From: Marinobacter sp. 2_MG-2023
GTDB taxonomy: Bacteria; Pseudomonadota; Gammaproteobacteria; Pseudomonadales; Oleiphilaceae
Reading direction: 5' to 3'
NCBI RefSeq assembly: GCF_030546935.1
Contig: NZ_JAUOPH010000009.1
Span: forward strand, 1-64,000
DNA: 64,000 nt
Shown: positions 46,569 through 55,986 of the stretch, in pieces
Numbering within the stretch: the stretch's first letter is position 1
Layout of the letters: each line of letters starts with the position of its first letter
Program-made: the position numbers and the translations under genes
Notes under the pieces: model-generated
Told to the model about the DNA's origin: nothing
Databases searched by the model: none
Seen by the model: only the letters and a program-made list of their open reading frames with translations

Positions 46569-46625
46569 ACTGAGCATAGGTTCATACTTTTAGATGGAGA
46601 GTTGGACCGGCGTCGATACGAAATT

Positions 46626-48023
46626 TCAGTTTCCTGAAGTTTTCTTTCGGGGGATGCCGAGCCGCTGCCTGCGCTCCCAGAGTGATTTTCGGCTGATGCC
46701 CAGTTTTTGCGCCAGCTCGGTCTCACTCATACGGTCCTGATTTTCCAGCACAAAGTGCTGGAAGTAGTCTTCCAGAGAAAGGTCGCTGGCGTTGTCTACA
46801 TCACGGGAGCGTAGTGGCTCATTGTTGCCTTCCACCAGCGTTTCAGGAATGTACTCGTCGCCACCCTCACCGTCGAGATCCAGCAGCGAGGGTGTGATGA
46901 TGTCTCCGTCGCACAGGATGCTGGCCCGTTCGATGGCGTTTTCCAGCTCCCTCACGTTACCGGGCCACCGATGTCGTTCAAGCACCCGCATTGCTTCGGG
47001 GCTGAGGTTCAGGTTGGGTTTGCCCACTTTGTCGCCCTGGGCAGTAAGAAAGCGCCGTGCCAACCCGAGGATGTCACTTTGCCGGTCCCGCAGGGGGGGA
47101 ATCCGTATCTGCATTACGTTCAGGCGGTAGTATAGATCTTCCCGGAACCCGCCGGTGCGGGTCATCGCTTTAAGGTTGCGGTGGGTCGCGGCGATCATTC
47201 GCACGTTGACCTTCCGGCTCTGTGTTGAGCCCACTTTGCGGATTTCACTTTCCTGGAGTACTCGCAGCAGACGCGCTTGAGCTTCGGCTGGCAGTTCGCC
47301 AATCTCGTCCAGAAACAGGCTGCCACCGTCCGCGGCTTCAATCAGGCCGGTTCTGGCAGATACAGCGCCGGTGAATGCGCCTTTCTCATGTCCGAACAGT
47401 TCGGATTCGATCAGGCTTTCCGGAATGGCTGCGCAGTTGACCGAGATCAGCGGCTTTGTGGCGCGCGGGCTTAAAAGGTGCAGCGCCCGTGCAATAAGCT
47501 CCTTACCTGTACCAGACTCCCCTTGAACCAGCACGGTTGTTTCCGTTGGTGCCACTTTTCGAATGAGCGTGAACACTCTCTGCATGGGCTCGCAATGGCC
47601 GTACATAATACTGGCCGGGTCGCCGCTTTCCGAAGTCGCCGGGGTGTCTCCCTGACGCTCCGGGGCTGATGACATTGTGCGGGCCAGGATACTCTCTACG
47701 GCCGCAAGCATTTCATCGTGATCAAACGGCTTGGCTATGTATTCCACGGCGCCCATCTTCATGGAGTCCACTGCGGAGCGCAGGCTGGCGTAACTGGTCA
47801 TGATCAGCACCGGTGTATTCGGTGCGCGGCCGATCAGTTCCGTGCCGGCGGCACCAGGCAGGCGCAGATCAGAAATAATCAGGTCGAACTGGTCCGGATC
47901 GTGTTCCTGCTCTGCTTCTTCCACTGAGCCGACATCTTCGACCTCATAACCAGCGTGCAACAACAGTTTGCGAACAGCGGAGCGAATAATATCTTCATCT
48001 TCCACGATCAGAATTCGGGGCAT
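46626..48023 (-). CDS. cbrB: Sigma-54-dependent response regulator CbrB
   Basis: CbrB activates sigma-54 promoters of carbon and nitrogen catabolism and of crcZ. The 465 residues contain a receiver domain ([16 protein letters not shown]; phospho-acceptor in [10 protein letters not shown]), an AAA+ domain (Walker [10 protein letters not shown], sigma-54 contact GAFTGA, Walker [11 protein letters not shown]) and a C-terminal Fis-type helix-turn-helix ([19 protein letters not shown]). The span [20 protein letters not shown] closely resembles Pseudomonas CbrB. I start at 48023; the frame runs on upstream into the end of cbrA without homology. It lies 16 bp after cbrA. Confidence 0.94.
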   Translation of the reverse strand: MPRILIVEDEDIIRSAVRKLLLHAGYEVEDVGSVEEAEQEHDPDQFDLIISDLRLPGAAGTELIGRAPNTPVLIMTSYASLRSAVDSMKMGAVEYIAKPFDHDEMLAAVESILARTMSSAPERQGDTPATSESGDPASIMYGHCEPMQRVFTLIRKVAPTETTVLVQGESGTGKELIARALHLLSPRATKPLISVNCAAIPESLIESELFGHEKGAFTGAVSARTGLIEAADGGSLFLDEIGELPAEAQARLLRVLQESEIRKVGSTQSRKVNVRMIAATHRNLKAMTRTGGFREDLYYRLNVMQIRIPPLRDRQSDILGLARRFLTAQGDKVGKPNLNLSPEAMRVLERHRWPGNVRELENAIERASILCDGDIITPSLLDLDGEGGDEYIPETLVEGNNEPLRSRDVDNASDLSLEDYFQHFVLENQDRMSETELAQKLGISRKSLWERRQRLGIPRKKTSGN

Positions 48024-48039
48024 GGCAGTTTCAGAACCT

Positions 48040-50994
48040 TTAATTCGGACGGATGGTGGAGTTGTCTGTCTCCGGCTCATAAGCTGGCAGTTTCAGTCTT
48101 ACCCGTGTGCCAAGCCCGGTTGCCGGATCAGCAGGGCTTTCAACCTGAATGTTTCCGTAGTGTTCCTCGATAATGCTGTACACCAGCGATAAGCCCAGAC
48201 CCGTTCCTTCATTGGTTGCTTTGGTGGTGTAGAAGGGCTCAAATACATGGTCAAGCTGGTCAACAGGTATTCCTGAGCCCTGATCAACGACTTCGATGAT
48301 AGCCGAGTAGCCCTCATCCTTGCCAGTCACCCGGATTGATCCTCCCTCGGGCGACGCGTCCCTGGCGTTGGCCAAAAGATTGACAAAAACCTGCACAAGC
48401 CGTTGTTCATCGCCCAAGATCTGGAGTGTTTCCGGGCAATCGTTTATGTACCGGATTCCAAGCCCTTTGTCGCTCAGGGAGAGCAGGTTGATGGATTCGT
48501 CGACACAGCGACGGATGCATACGGGCTCATACCGGTTAGCCTGAGCATGGTTTCCCGTGCGGGAAAAATTCATTAAAGATTGCAGAATGGTGGATATGCG
48601 ACGTGTCTGCTGTTGAATCTGGCCAGCTGTGTCGAGAATGTCGGGGTTATCGGTTTCCAGTTTAAGGTTCTGTGCCAACGACGATATGCCTGTCACCGGG
48701 TTTCCGATTTCGTGTGCTACGCCTGCTGCCAGGCGCCCAACCGATGCCAGACGTTCGCTGTGCATCAACTCATCTTCCAGCAAGCGGATTTCCGTCTGGT
48801 CTTCTACCAGAATGATGCTCCCGCCATCCGGGTGGTCCGGGCCACTGAGGGCAGCCTTGTGAAGGTTGAGCCAGTGGGGTCTCCCTTTGAGATCCAGCCG
48901 GTGCTTGTAACGATGCAGATCTTTGCCGCTGTTGAAGTCGTCCAGCAGGTGGTGCCAGTGATCTGGCAGAGCCATCAGGCGAGCGCCTACCACATCGTCT
49001 GCAGTGATGCCCGTGAGTGTCTCAATGGCGTGGTTCCACATGAGGATTTCACCGTCCTCGCCAACGGAGCAGGCGGGAATTGGCAGGTTTTGCAGGGTTT
49101 GACGGTAGTGTCTGCGAAGGTTGTCCAGCTCGCCTGCAAGGCCGGTCAGTCGGTTCTGGTAGTCTCCCAGGGTACGTTCTACATAGCGGATATCCTGAGC
49201 GGTACCGCCTCGGGTCATAGGTTTGAAACCCAGGTGGCGTTTAACCATATCCCGGGCCACTGATGGGCCCAGCAAGCCGGAGAGGTTGATTTCAACCTGA
49301 TCGCGAAGCCGCCTTAGTTGATAGGGGCGGTACTCGACACTGGGGAGTTTCAGTTGCCCGAGGGCTCGCTCTACTTCCCGTTTTGCAACCCCCAAACCAA
49401 GAGGCTCGGCCATCTGGCGGACAAAGTCAGCGGAGGAGCTTGCAAGCAGCTCTCGGCGCTGGGGGCGTGAGAGTGCACCCAGAGAGCAAGCCTGAGCGGC
49501 GCTCGTTTCCTCATTGGTACTTGAGCTCAGTACCGAAATCAGTGCGAACACTGTTACGTTTGCGGTCAGGCTGACAAACGTAAATATGTGCCAGTTGCTG
49601 TAATCCGGAACCAGAGGAGCGCCTAGCCATTCAAGCAGGTTGGCTGTGTGGGAGAAGGGAAGTACCAGCGTTATTGCCCAAATCAGCAGACCGACAACAA
49701 GTCCCGAAATCAATCCGCGGCGGTTGCCTTCAGGCCAGTAAATGACACCCAGGGCGCCAGGTAGTAGTTGCAGGGTGCCGGAAAGCGAAATCGCCCCAAG
49801 AATGGATAAGTCCAGATTTTTGCCAACAGTCTCGTGGAATAGCAGCGCCAGCAGGATGATTGCGGCAATCAGCAGACGTTTGATCCATTGCAGCCAGCGA
49901 TAAATATCTCCCTGATCCTTCGGGGTCTTCAGTGGCAAGACCACGTGGTTCAGCACCATTCCGGCGAGTGCCAGTGTGCTGACAATCATCAGGCCGCTGG
50001 CGGCCGAGAGCCCGGCAACGTACATGAGAAGAGTAAGGGCCGGACTTTCCAGTGCCTGGGCAACACCGAGAGAGTAAAAGCTTGGGCCAGTGGTCACCCC
50101 AAGTGCCTGCCCGCCCCACAGGATCAACGGCACGGGAATGCCCAGAAGCAGAAGGTAGAAGGGTAGTCCCCAGCTGGCCTTTGCCAGAGCTTTGGGTGAG
50201 GGATTTTCGCTGAACGTCATGTGGTACATATGCGGCAATACCAGTGCACCGGCAAACGACATCAGCATGAGTGCGCGCCAGCTACCGTCGTGAACGCTCA
50301 GGGACATGGTTGTGGCTGGGGCGGTATTGCCGGCCAACCAGGTCTCCAGGCCGCTCATGCCGTCAAATACACCGAAAAGAACAACGCCTCCAATGACCAG
50401 AAGGGCAATAAGTTTGACCAGTGAGTCGAAAGCGATGGCGAGCACCAGCCCTGGATGGTTTTCTGCACCTTGGTTGCGGCGGGCGCCAAACAGCATCGCA
50501 AACAACACCACGATAAGGCTGAACATAATGCTGATCAGACGTGGTGAGGTATCCGGAGCGAGGATGCTGGCGGATGTCGATACGGCCTTTATCTGCATAC
50601 TCAGTAGAGAAAGAATGGCTACGCCAGAACACAGCGTCACCAGCGTCCCTGCCCACTGGCTGCGATACCGATAGGCAAAGAGGTCGGATAGTGAGGTCAG
50701 CTGATAGGCCCGGCCGATCCTCATGATGGGGTTGAGGAGCACGGGGGCCAGTAGGAAAGCTCCGCTGATACCGAGGTAATAGGCAAGAAAGCCGTAACCG
50801 GATTCAGCCGCCATGCCGACCGCAGCATAAACGGCCCAGATTCCGGCGTATACGCCCAGGCTCAGAGTGTAAACCAGCGGGTGGCGTACCCAGTGCCGGG
50901 GTACCATGCCACGCTCTGTCATCCAGGCAATACCGAACAGGATCACCAGGTACAGCAAGCTGGCAAGCAGAAGCCCTGAAGCACTAAAACTCAT
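48040..50994 (-). CDS. cbrA: Sensor kinase CbrA (transporter-like N-terminus fused to histidine kinase)
   Basis: CbrA is the sensor partner of CbrB. Residues ~1-500 form a sodium:solute symporter (SSS)-like domain with about 13 membrane helices. Next come a linker, a PAS domain (~630-740; IPACSVGEDGEILMWNHAIETLTGI), a HisKA domain with the phospho-acceptor in VAHEIGNPVTGISS, and a HATPase with VFVNLLANARDASPEGG and GTGLGLSLVYSI. The 984 residues match P. aeruginosa CbrA (983). The signal it senses is unsettled. The start overlaps the end of a small upstream ORF by 11 nt. Confidence 0.95.
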   Translation of the reverse strand: MSFSASGLLLASLLYLVILFGIAWMTERGMVPRHWVRHPLVYTLSLGVYAGIWAVYAAVGMAAESGYGFLAYYLGISGAFLLAPVLLNPIMRIGRAYQLTSLSDLFAYRYRSQWAGTLVTLCSGVAILSLLSMQIKAVSTSASILAPDTSPRLISIMFSLIVVLFAMLFGARRNQGAENHPGLVLAIAFDSLVKLIALLVIGGVVLFGVFDGMSGLETWLAGNTAPATTMSLSVHDGSWRALMLMSFAGALVLPHMYHMTFSENPSPKALAKASWGLPFYLLLLGIPVPLILWGGQALGVTTGPSFYSLGVAQALESPALTLLMYVAGLSAASGLMIVSTLALAGMVLNHVVLPLKTPKDQGDIYRWLQWIKRLLIAAIILLALLFHETVGKNLDLSILGAISLSGTLQLLPGALGVIYWPEGNRRGLISGLVVGLLIWAITLVLPFSHTANLLEWLGAPLVPDYSNWHIFTFVSLTANVTVFALISVLSSSTNEETSAAQACSLGALSRPQRRELLASSSADFVRQMAEPLGLGVAKREVERALGQLKLPSVEYRPYQLRRLRDQVEINLSGLLGPSVARDMVKRHLGFKPMTRGGTAQDIRYVERTLGDYQNRLTGLAGELDNLRRHYRQTLQNLPIPACSVGEDGEILMWNHAIETLTGITADDVVGARLMALPDHWHHLLDDFNSGKDLHRYKHRLDLKGRPHWLNLHKAALSGPDHPDGGSIILVEDQTEIRLLEDELMHSERLASVGRLAAGVAHEIGNPVTGISSLAQNLKLETDNPDILDTAGQIQQQTRRISTILQSLMNFSRTGNHAQANRYEPVCIRRCVDESINLLSLSDKGLGIRYINDCPETLQILGDEQRLVQVFVNLLANARDASPEGGSIRVTGKDEGYSAIIEVVDQGSGIPVDQLDHVFEPFYTTKATNEGTGLGLSLVYSIIEEHYGNIQVESPADPATGLGTRVRLKLPAYEPETDNSTIRPN

Positions 50995-51160
50995 TGGGAT
51001 CTCGCCGCCATTCAAGCCAGAAACCAATGGCTATAAGGCCTGCCCAGACTACGAAAGGGCTATACCAGGCGTTCCCGGGAGAGGTCCACCAATCAAGTAT
51101 GTTGGGTGAAAAGATATAAATGGCCAGAACCAGCAGAAAAACCAGACGGTAGATATACAT
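50984..51160 (-). CDS. Small membrane protein overlapping cbrA (CbrX-like)
   Basis: This 58-residue ORF starts MYIYRLVFLLVLAIYIF and ends WLEWRRDPNEF. It has two probable membrane helices (about 4-18 and 33-50), with positive charge near the C-terminus. Its stop lies inside cbrA, overlapping the cbrA start by 11 nt, so translation of the two is probably coupled. Pseudomonas putida has a small ORF called cbrX at this place, as I recall; I infer this is its counterpart. No clear ribosome-binding site is seen upstream. Function is unknown. Confidence 0.75.
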   Translation of the reverse strand: MYIYRLVFLLVLAIYIFSPNILDWWTSPGNAWYSPFVVWAGLIAIGFWLEWRRDPNEF

Positions 51161-51210
51161 CAGGCATGCGATCCGCGCTGAAGTTTGTGAAAGGCTTTAT
51201 ACCATGACAG

Positions 51211-52086
51211 TCACCGGGATGTCAGGTGAACGGCTCCGCGATTCCAATGGGTGCAGGCCCATTTCAGAAGGTCGGCCGCTGAGCCGGTCAGCAATGGCTG
51301 CGGTGGTTGCTGGTTCAGGGCGGTTAATGCAGCGAAAAGATTTTCTACAGGAGCCTGGTTATCCAGCGCCGGGGCGCGGTTCTGTTTGGATAGTTTTTGT
51401 CCCTGATCGTTAACAATTACCGGAATATGAAGCCAATTTGGTGGCGTTGCCCCCAAGGCACGATAAATCTGCAATTGTTGAGCAGTCATGTCCAGTAGAT
51501 CTGAGCCGCGAACCACATCGGTAATACCTTGTTCGATATCGTCAACCACTACGGCAAGCTGATAGGCAAAAAAGCCTTCTTTTCGCAAAATAACCGGGTC
51601 ATGAATTTCTGCGCGAACAGTTTGATGCTGCGGCCCCAGTAGTTGATCTTGCCAGTGACATTCTTCATCAGTGAGTGCAAAGCGCATGGCATAGGGCTGG
51701 GTGGATGTGGTGCTGCTGACATCCCTGCAACGCAAGGGGTGTCGGCCGTGATTGGCCTGGAGCTGTTTGCGTGAGCAGCTGCAGCGGTAGGCCCGGCCTA
51801 TCCCTGACAGGTAATCAATGACTGAGTGATAGGCTTCGTGACGTCGGGACTGAAACAGTACCGGTGCGTCAGGAAACAAGTGGTGGGTTTCAAGGCTGTG
51901 AAGAATTTCGCCGGTTGCTTCCGGTGGTTCCCGCAGTGGATCCAGATCTTCAATCCGGATGAACCACAGCCCTTGACGGGATTTCGCTTCCAGGTAGCTC
52001 GCCAGAGCGGTAACCAGAGAGCCAAAGTGAAGTGGCCCAGTGGGTGAGGGGGCAAAGCGGCCCCGGTAAGTGCGAAGACTGGTCAT
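51211..52086 (-). CDS. gluQ: Glutamyl-Q tRNA(Asp) synthetase
   Basis: GluQ attaches glutamate to the queuosine at position 34 of tRNA-Asp. It is a truncated GluRS: the catalytic domain has the HIGH-like PTGPLHFGSL and the KMSKS-like QKLSKQN, but the anticodon-binding domain is absent. A zinc site is suggested by CSCSRKQL and later CRD. The 291 residues match the family. It lies between dksA and cbrA, the Pseudomonas order. Confidence 0.95.
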   Translation of the reverse strand: MTSLRTYRGRFAPSPTGPLHFGSLVTALASYLEAKSRQGLWFIRIEDLDPLREPPEATGEILHSLETHHLFPDAPVLFQSRRHEAYHSVIDYLSGIGRAYRCSCSRKQLQANHGRHPLRCRDVSSTTSTQPYAMRFALTDEECHWQDQLLGPQHQTVRAEIHDPVILRKEGFFAYQLAVVVDDIEQGITDVVRGSDLLDMTAQQLQIYRALGATPPNWLHIPVIVNDQGQKLSKQNRAPALDNQAPVENLFAALTALNQQPPQPLLTGSAADLLKWACTHWNRGAVHLTSR

Positions 52087-52100
52087 GGATAAGGCTGATT

Positions 52101-52132
52101 GGCCGGCATCGCCTTAAAAGGCTGCGCCGGCC
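52101..52132. other. G+C-rich hairpin between dksA and gluQ
   Basis: GGCCGGC (52101-52107) pairs with GCCGGCC (52126-52132), and an inner GCCTT/AAGGC stem (52111-52115, 52117-52122 region) can form after a short internal loop. There is no T run on either strand. It may moderate readthrough from dksA into gluQ or protect the mRNA. Confidence 0.5.
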
Positions 52133-52149
52133 TGGTCGGGCCTGTTATC

Positions 52150-52581
52150 TCAGATGCCAGTTTGGCGTTCGCGGATTTCGGCCAGTGTTTTACAATCAAT
52201 GCACAGCGTCGCTGTCGGGCGTGCTTCCAGGCGACGGGTACCGATTTCTACCCCGCACTGGTCGCAAAAGCCGTAATCGTCTTTGTCGATACGCTCTATA
52301 GTCTGATCGATTTTCTTGATCAGTTTACGTTCGCGGTCGCGGGTGCGAAGTTCCAGGCTGAATTCTTCTTCCTGAGTTGCGCGGTCACTGGGATCCGCGT
52401 AGTTTGCAGCATCTTCCTGCATGTGATGCATAGTGCGGTCTACTTCTTCCATGAGCTCCTGCTTCCACTGACGCAGTAGTTCCTTGAAGTGCTCCCGCAT
52501 ATCAGCACTCATGTACTCTTCACCCTTCTTCATTTCATAAGGGGTGAAGTTGGTGAAACGTTCGTTTGATGTATTTGCCAT
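52150..52581 (-). CDS. dksA: RNA polymerase-binding transcription factor DksA
   Basis: DksA enters the RNA polymerase secondary channel and, with ppGpp, reprograms transcription. The 143 residues have a coiled coil with the tip motif DPSDRA, which supplies the two essential aspartates, and a C-terminal zinc finger CDQCG...CIDC. All four cysteines are present, so it is a classical zinc DksA. Together with spoT and rpoZ it adds to the stringent-response genes in this window. It is divergent from sfsA. Confidence 0.97.
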   Translation of the reverse strand: MANTSNERFTNFTPYEMKKGEEYMSADMREHFKELLRQWKQELMEEVDRTMHHMQEDAANYADPSDRATQEEEFSLELRTRDRERKLIKKIDQTIERIDKDDYGFCDQCGVEIGTRRLEARPTATLCIDCKTLAEIRERQTGI

Positions 52582-52762
52582 TTAACCCGGCCTCTTATTA
52601 ATACTTCACAAGGACGCTTTGCTTCCCTGCGCGCCAGCCCCCGCTGCGGCGCGGCTATAACCTGGATGAAGCAGTCGTCCTGAAACGGGATTTGGCGGAA
52701 AATAGCAGATTAGTCACGGAGGTGCCAGCCTTGTGATGACCACTTCGCAGTTTGGAGAGCCC

Positions 52763-53494
52763 ATGAAGTTTCCTGAACCCCTGATTGAGGGGCGTCTGAT
52801 TCGACGTTATAAACGCTTTCTGGCAGATGTACGATTGCCGGATGGTACTGAGATAACCGCCCATTGTCCGAACACCGGCTCCATGCTGGGGTGCCAGCCG
52901 ACCGATGGAAAAGTGTGGCTCAGCCGCAGTGACAACCCTGCGCGCAAGTTGCCGTATACCTGGGAACTTGTTGAAACCGAGCCCGGCACGCTGGCTTGTG
53001 TCAACACGGCAAGACCCAACGCGCAGGCGCGTGAGGCGATCGAGGCCGGCCGCATCAGCGAACTGGCCGGGTACAGTGATTGCCGGTCAGAGGTAAAGTA
53101 TGGCGAAGAAAAAAGCCGGATTGATCTGCTACTCTCCGGCCATGAAACGGAGCCGGATGCCTGGGTTGAGGTAAAGAACGTCACCCTTATGCAAAATGGT
53201 CAGGGCTTCTTCCCGGATGCAGTAACAACCCGCGGGCAAAAACATCTGCGTGAGCTCATGGCTCAGGTGGTACTTGGCGACCGTGCAGTGCTGCTTTTCG
53301 TGGTGAATCATACGGGTATTGAAACTGTGCGGCCTGCCGATCATATCGACTCGCATTACGGTAAGTTGTTGCGTCAGGCGTGTGATGCGGGGGTTGAGGT
53401 TATGGCCTACAGGGCAAGGTTGGCACAGGATGATGGCAGACCATCCGGCGAAATGGCTCTGACAGAAGCTGTGCCGGTTATTCTGGAAGTCTGA
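52763..53494 (+). CDS. sfsA: SfsA-family DNA-binding protein/sugar fermentation stimulation protein
   Basis: SfsA was named for stimulating maltose metabolism in E. coli; the fold is OB plus a nuclease-like domain. The 243 residues contain [23 protein letters not shown] at the start, [21 protein letters not shown] (nuclease-like core) and [17 protein letters not shown]. The start at 52763 follows GGAGAG; an ATG ten codons upstream is unsupported. It lies next to dksA, as in E. coli. Its end overlaps the convergent Rieske gene by 17 bp. Confidence 0.94.
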   Translation: MKFPEPLIEGRLIRRYKRFLADVRLPDGTEITAHCPNTGSMLGCQPTDGKVWLSRSDNPARKLPYTWELVETEPGTLACVNTARPNAQAREAIEAGRISELAGYSDCRSEVKYGEEKSRIDLLLSGHETEPDAWVEVKNVTLMQNGQGFFPDAVTTRGQKHLRELMAQVVLGDRAVLLFVVNHTGIETVRPADHIDSHYGKLLRQACDAGVEVMAYRARLAQDDGRPSGEMALTEAVPVILEV

Positions 53495-53852
53495 CTTCAA
53501 GGAACTCTTCGGTTTCCCGTATATCCAGAGCGGTAAGTGTATCACCCTGGCAAGGCCCGGCAATGCACTCACCGTCTCCCGGTTTGAACAGGGCACCGTG
53601 AGTGGAGCATTGGAGGAACAAGTTGTCGGTATCCATAAACCGACCCGGCATCCAGTTAAGCTCGACACCCCTGTGGGGGCACCTGTTCAGGTAGGCTCTG
53701 GGAGTAGAGCCGTCCAGAAAGATGAACCCCGTCTGGGGCAGGGTGTCCTCGCCCTGCGCTACAGTGGCCAGTGAAAACTCAACAAACTGGCTCGCCTGCA
53801 GGGTTTGTCTGGAGCACACGGGTTGCCACAGGATTGCTTGGATATCTGTCAT
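53478..53852 (-). CDS. Rieske [2Fe-2S] protein
   Basis: This is a stand-alone ferredoxin-like Rieske protein of 124 residues. The cluster ligands are CPHRG (residue ~58) and CSTHGALF (residue ~82). There is no signal peptide or fused oxygenase domain. Its electron partner is unknown. The ATG overlaps the stop of the upstream pentapeptide gene as TAATG, so they are translationally coupled. Confidence 0.9.
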   Translation of the reverse strand: MTDIQAILWQPVCSRQTLQASQFVEFSLATVAQGEDTLPQTGFIFLDGSTPRAYLNRCPHRGVELNWMPGRFMDTDNLFLQCSTHGALFKPGDGECIAGPCQGDTLTALDIRETEEFLEVRLPE

Positions 53853-54205
53853 TACTCAGAGCTGTACCGCATCCGCGTGCCGTGGTTCAGAGACATTAGG
53901 ATTTCTTCGGCTCTCAGCCTTTGAGGAAAGAAACATCCGGAAATTTTTGCGCCGGCAAGGCTGGCCCCCTCCATATTTGCCTGGCTGAAATCAATGCCTC
54001 TGAGGTCAGCACCGCGAAAATAGGCGTGGCGCAGATCAAGCCCACCAGCATCCAGTCCGCGTAATTCCAAGCCCCGAAAATCGCCATGGGCAAAGCTGGG
54101 AAGCTCGCCTCGTGCCGATTTTTCGGCATTGAAGGCGGTAACATCCTCTTTGCGAAGAAGGTCGTAGAGCGGATCATTGATATGGCGCAGGGTGCCGGTT
54201 TCCAT
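53852..54205 (-). CDS. Pentapeptide-repeat protein
   Basis: This 117-residue protein has a short pentapeptide-repeat run at about residues 41-95, with A(D/N)LxG-type units (FRGLELRGLDAGGLDLRHAY, then FRGADLRGIDFSQANMEGAS), followed by a tail beginning FFPQRL. About ten repeats would make a short right-handed beta helix. Some relatives protect DNA gyrase, but the role here is unknown. It is coupled to the Rieske gene. Confidence 0.85.
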   Translation of the reverse strand: METGTLRHINDPLYDLLRKEDVTAFNAEKSARGELPSFAHGDFRGLELRGLDAGGLDLRHAYFRGADLRGIDFSQANMEGASLAGAKISGCFFPQRLRAEEILMSLNHGTRMRYSSE

Positions 54206-54288
54206 GATAAGTCCTTAAAGGCGTTCTGTTCAGGTTCTTCAGCAAGTGTAGTTTGCCGGGCTGTTTTGCGGCCTTGGGCGCAAGATGC

Positions 54289-55866
54289 TTACCTCGGAGG
54301 TAGGCCAAAATGCTGCCTTATTCTATCGGCAACTGCTTCCGCCACATGTTCCTGTTCGGTGTGCAAGTGAGCGGTATAGGTGTTTTCTTCGTCCGTCAGG
54401 GGTTCGAACCAGTCTTTCTGGGCATCCAAAAGTTCCTCTGTTGCTTCTGAGGCGTCACCCTTGCGCTTACGTACCCATTCCTTGCGTAATTCCTCCGGGG
54501 CCTCGCAATGAATCAGCGCAAAGGGCACCCCCTGGCTTTCGGCAACGGCGGCAAACAGCGCGCGCTCTCGTTCTTTCAGGCAGGCGGCGTCAACAATAAC
54601 CGGCAACCCCGCAGCGAGTATATCGCTGGCCAGCCCTGCCAGGCGTTCATAGGTTTTTTCATTGGCTTCGGAGGTGTACAGATTTCCTCCGGTGGGTGAT
54701 TTGCTGTCTTCCAGCGGTGCGAGTCCATGCAGGCGTTTGCGTTCGACATCGGAGCGCAGGCGTATCAGGTCAAGCTCATGTGCTAAAGCGGCACTCACAC
54801 AGGTTTTACCGCTGGCAGACAGGCCCACTGTGGCGAGCAGATAATGGTTCGGAATGCTGCTGTAATCTTCTGCCAGTTGGGCGTAATCGCGATAGCGCTG
54901 CATCAGGGACGCTTTTTCCTCTGCACTCAGGGCCGGGTTGGCCAGAGTGAAAAGTGCAATTTTGGCGCGCACCAGTGCCCGATAAGCCTTGTAGAGGGGC
55001 AACAGAGGCAAAGCCTCGAAGTCATCACGATACTCCAGGTAGGTATTGAGAACGAGGTTTGCAAGAGCAGGCTCGCGCCGCGATTCAAGATCCATCAACA
55101 AAAATGCGAGGTCGTTGATCACATCAATCCAGCGGAACGGCTCGTTGAATTCGATACAGTCGAAAACCGTTACCTTGCCGTCATATACAGTGATGTTCGC
55201 CAGGTGCAGATCGCCATGGCACTCCCGTACCAGGCCATCAGCTCGCCGCTTGGCAATCAGGTCGCGCTGGCGCTCGAAGGTGGTTTTTGTCCAGGCTTCG
55301 AGATTATCGAGTTGGCTCAGCAGGGCGCCGTCGTCAATCATCGGCCGGATCTGGTCAAAGTTTTCCTGCATGGCCTCGTAAACGGCTTCAGGCGTGCCCA
55401 AAGGTTTTTCGTCTGCTATCGGTTCCAGGCTGTCGTGGAAGGCGGCCACCTGTTGTGCGAGGCTGGACAGCAGCTCGGGTTTCAGAACCCCGGTCTCCTG
55501 CATGTGATCAAAAAGCTGATTCTGACGGAATTGACGCATTTTCAGCATGTATTCAAATGGCTCGCCCTCGCCCCCAATAACGGGCTGTTCCGGGCTTCCG
55601 GTAACAGGGATAACGTCCAAATAAAGTGGCTCCGCCAGGCGCCGGTTCAAACGCAGCTCTTCCTCACAAAAGTGCTTTCGACGATCCAATGTGGAGAAAT
55701 CAAGAAACCCGAAATCCATGGGTTTTTTGATCTTATAGGCGTACTGGCCGGTCAGGATTACCTGAGAAATATGAGTTTCGATTATCTGGAATCCGTCAAC
55801 CGGGTGGTCGTACAGCTCGGGGTTCTGCAGTGCCAGTAACAGATTGCCTGGGGATGTTTCACTCAC
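54289..55866 (-). CDS. Aminoglycoside phosphotransferase-like/AAA ATPase fusion protein
   Basis: This 525-residue cytoplasmic protein fuses two domains. Residues ~1-320 form an APH-like kinase fold, with catalytic loop ECHGDLHLANITV and metal-binding VFDCIEF. Residues ~345-520 form a P-loop AAA_33 domain (ATVGLSASGKTCVS; RLRSDVERKRL). The same fusion is widespread in proteobacteria, with unknown substrate; antibiotic resistance should not be assumed from the name. It is divergent from mrcB. Confidence 0.9.
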   Translation of the reverse strand: MSETSPGNLLLALQNPELYDHPVDGFQIIETHISQVILTGQYAYKIKKPMDFGFLDFSTLDRRKHFCEEELRLNRRLAEPLYLDVIPVTGSPEQPVIGGEGEPFEYMLKMRQFRQNQLFDHMQETGVLKPELLSSLAQQVAAFHDSLEPIADEKPLGTPEAVYEAMQENFDQIRPMIDDGALLSQLDNLEAWTKTTFERQRDLIAKRRADGLVRECHGDLHLANITVYDGKVTVFDCIEFNEPFRWIDVINDLAFLLMDLESRREPALANLVLNTYLEYRDDFEALPLLPLYKAYRALVRAKIALFTLANPALSAEEKASLMQRYRDYAQLAEDYSSIPNHYLLATVGLSASGKTCVSAALAHELDLIRLRSDVERKRLHGLAPLEDSKSPTGGNLYTSEANEKTYERLAGLASDILAAGLPVIVDAACLKERERALFAAVAESQGVPFALIHCEAPEELRKEWVRKRKGDASEATEELLDAQKDWFEPLTDEENTYTAHLHTEQEHVAEAVADRIRQHFGLPPR

Positions 55867-55986
55867 GGTGTGCTCCTCGCTTCCCTGAACTCATTGATTT
55901 CTATTGTTCCATCATAACGGGCAGGTTACAGAAATAACACATAGTTGGCCTGCCTTATGTCCTGCAGCCTTCGTTATAATCTACTC

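Noticed and set aside
46327..46577. Short frames on both strands (about 60 codons each) across the A-rich tracts and promoter
   Set aside because: They are low-complexity phenylalanine/leucine or lysine-rich readings of the A/T runs, with no ribosome-binding site.
54289..55866. Aminoglycoside resistance gene
   Set aside because: The APH-like fold is fused to an AAA_33 domain and is a widespread chromosomal protein of unknown substrate; nothing indicates resistance.
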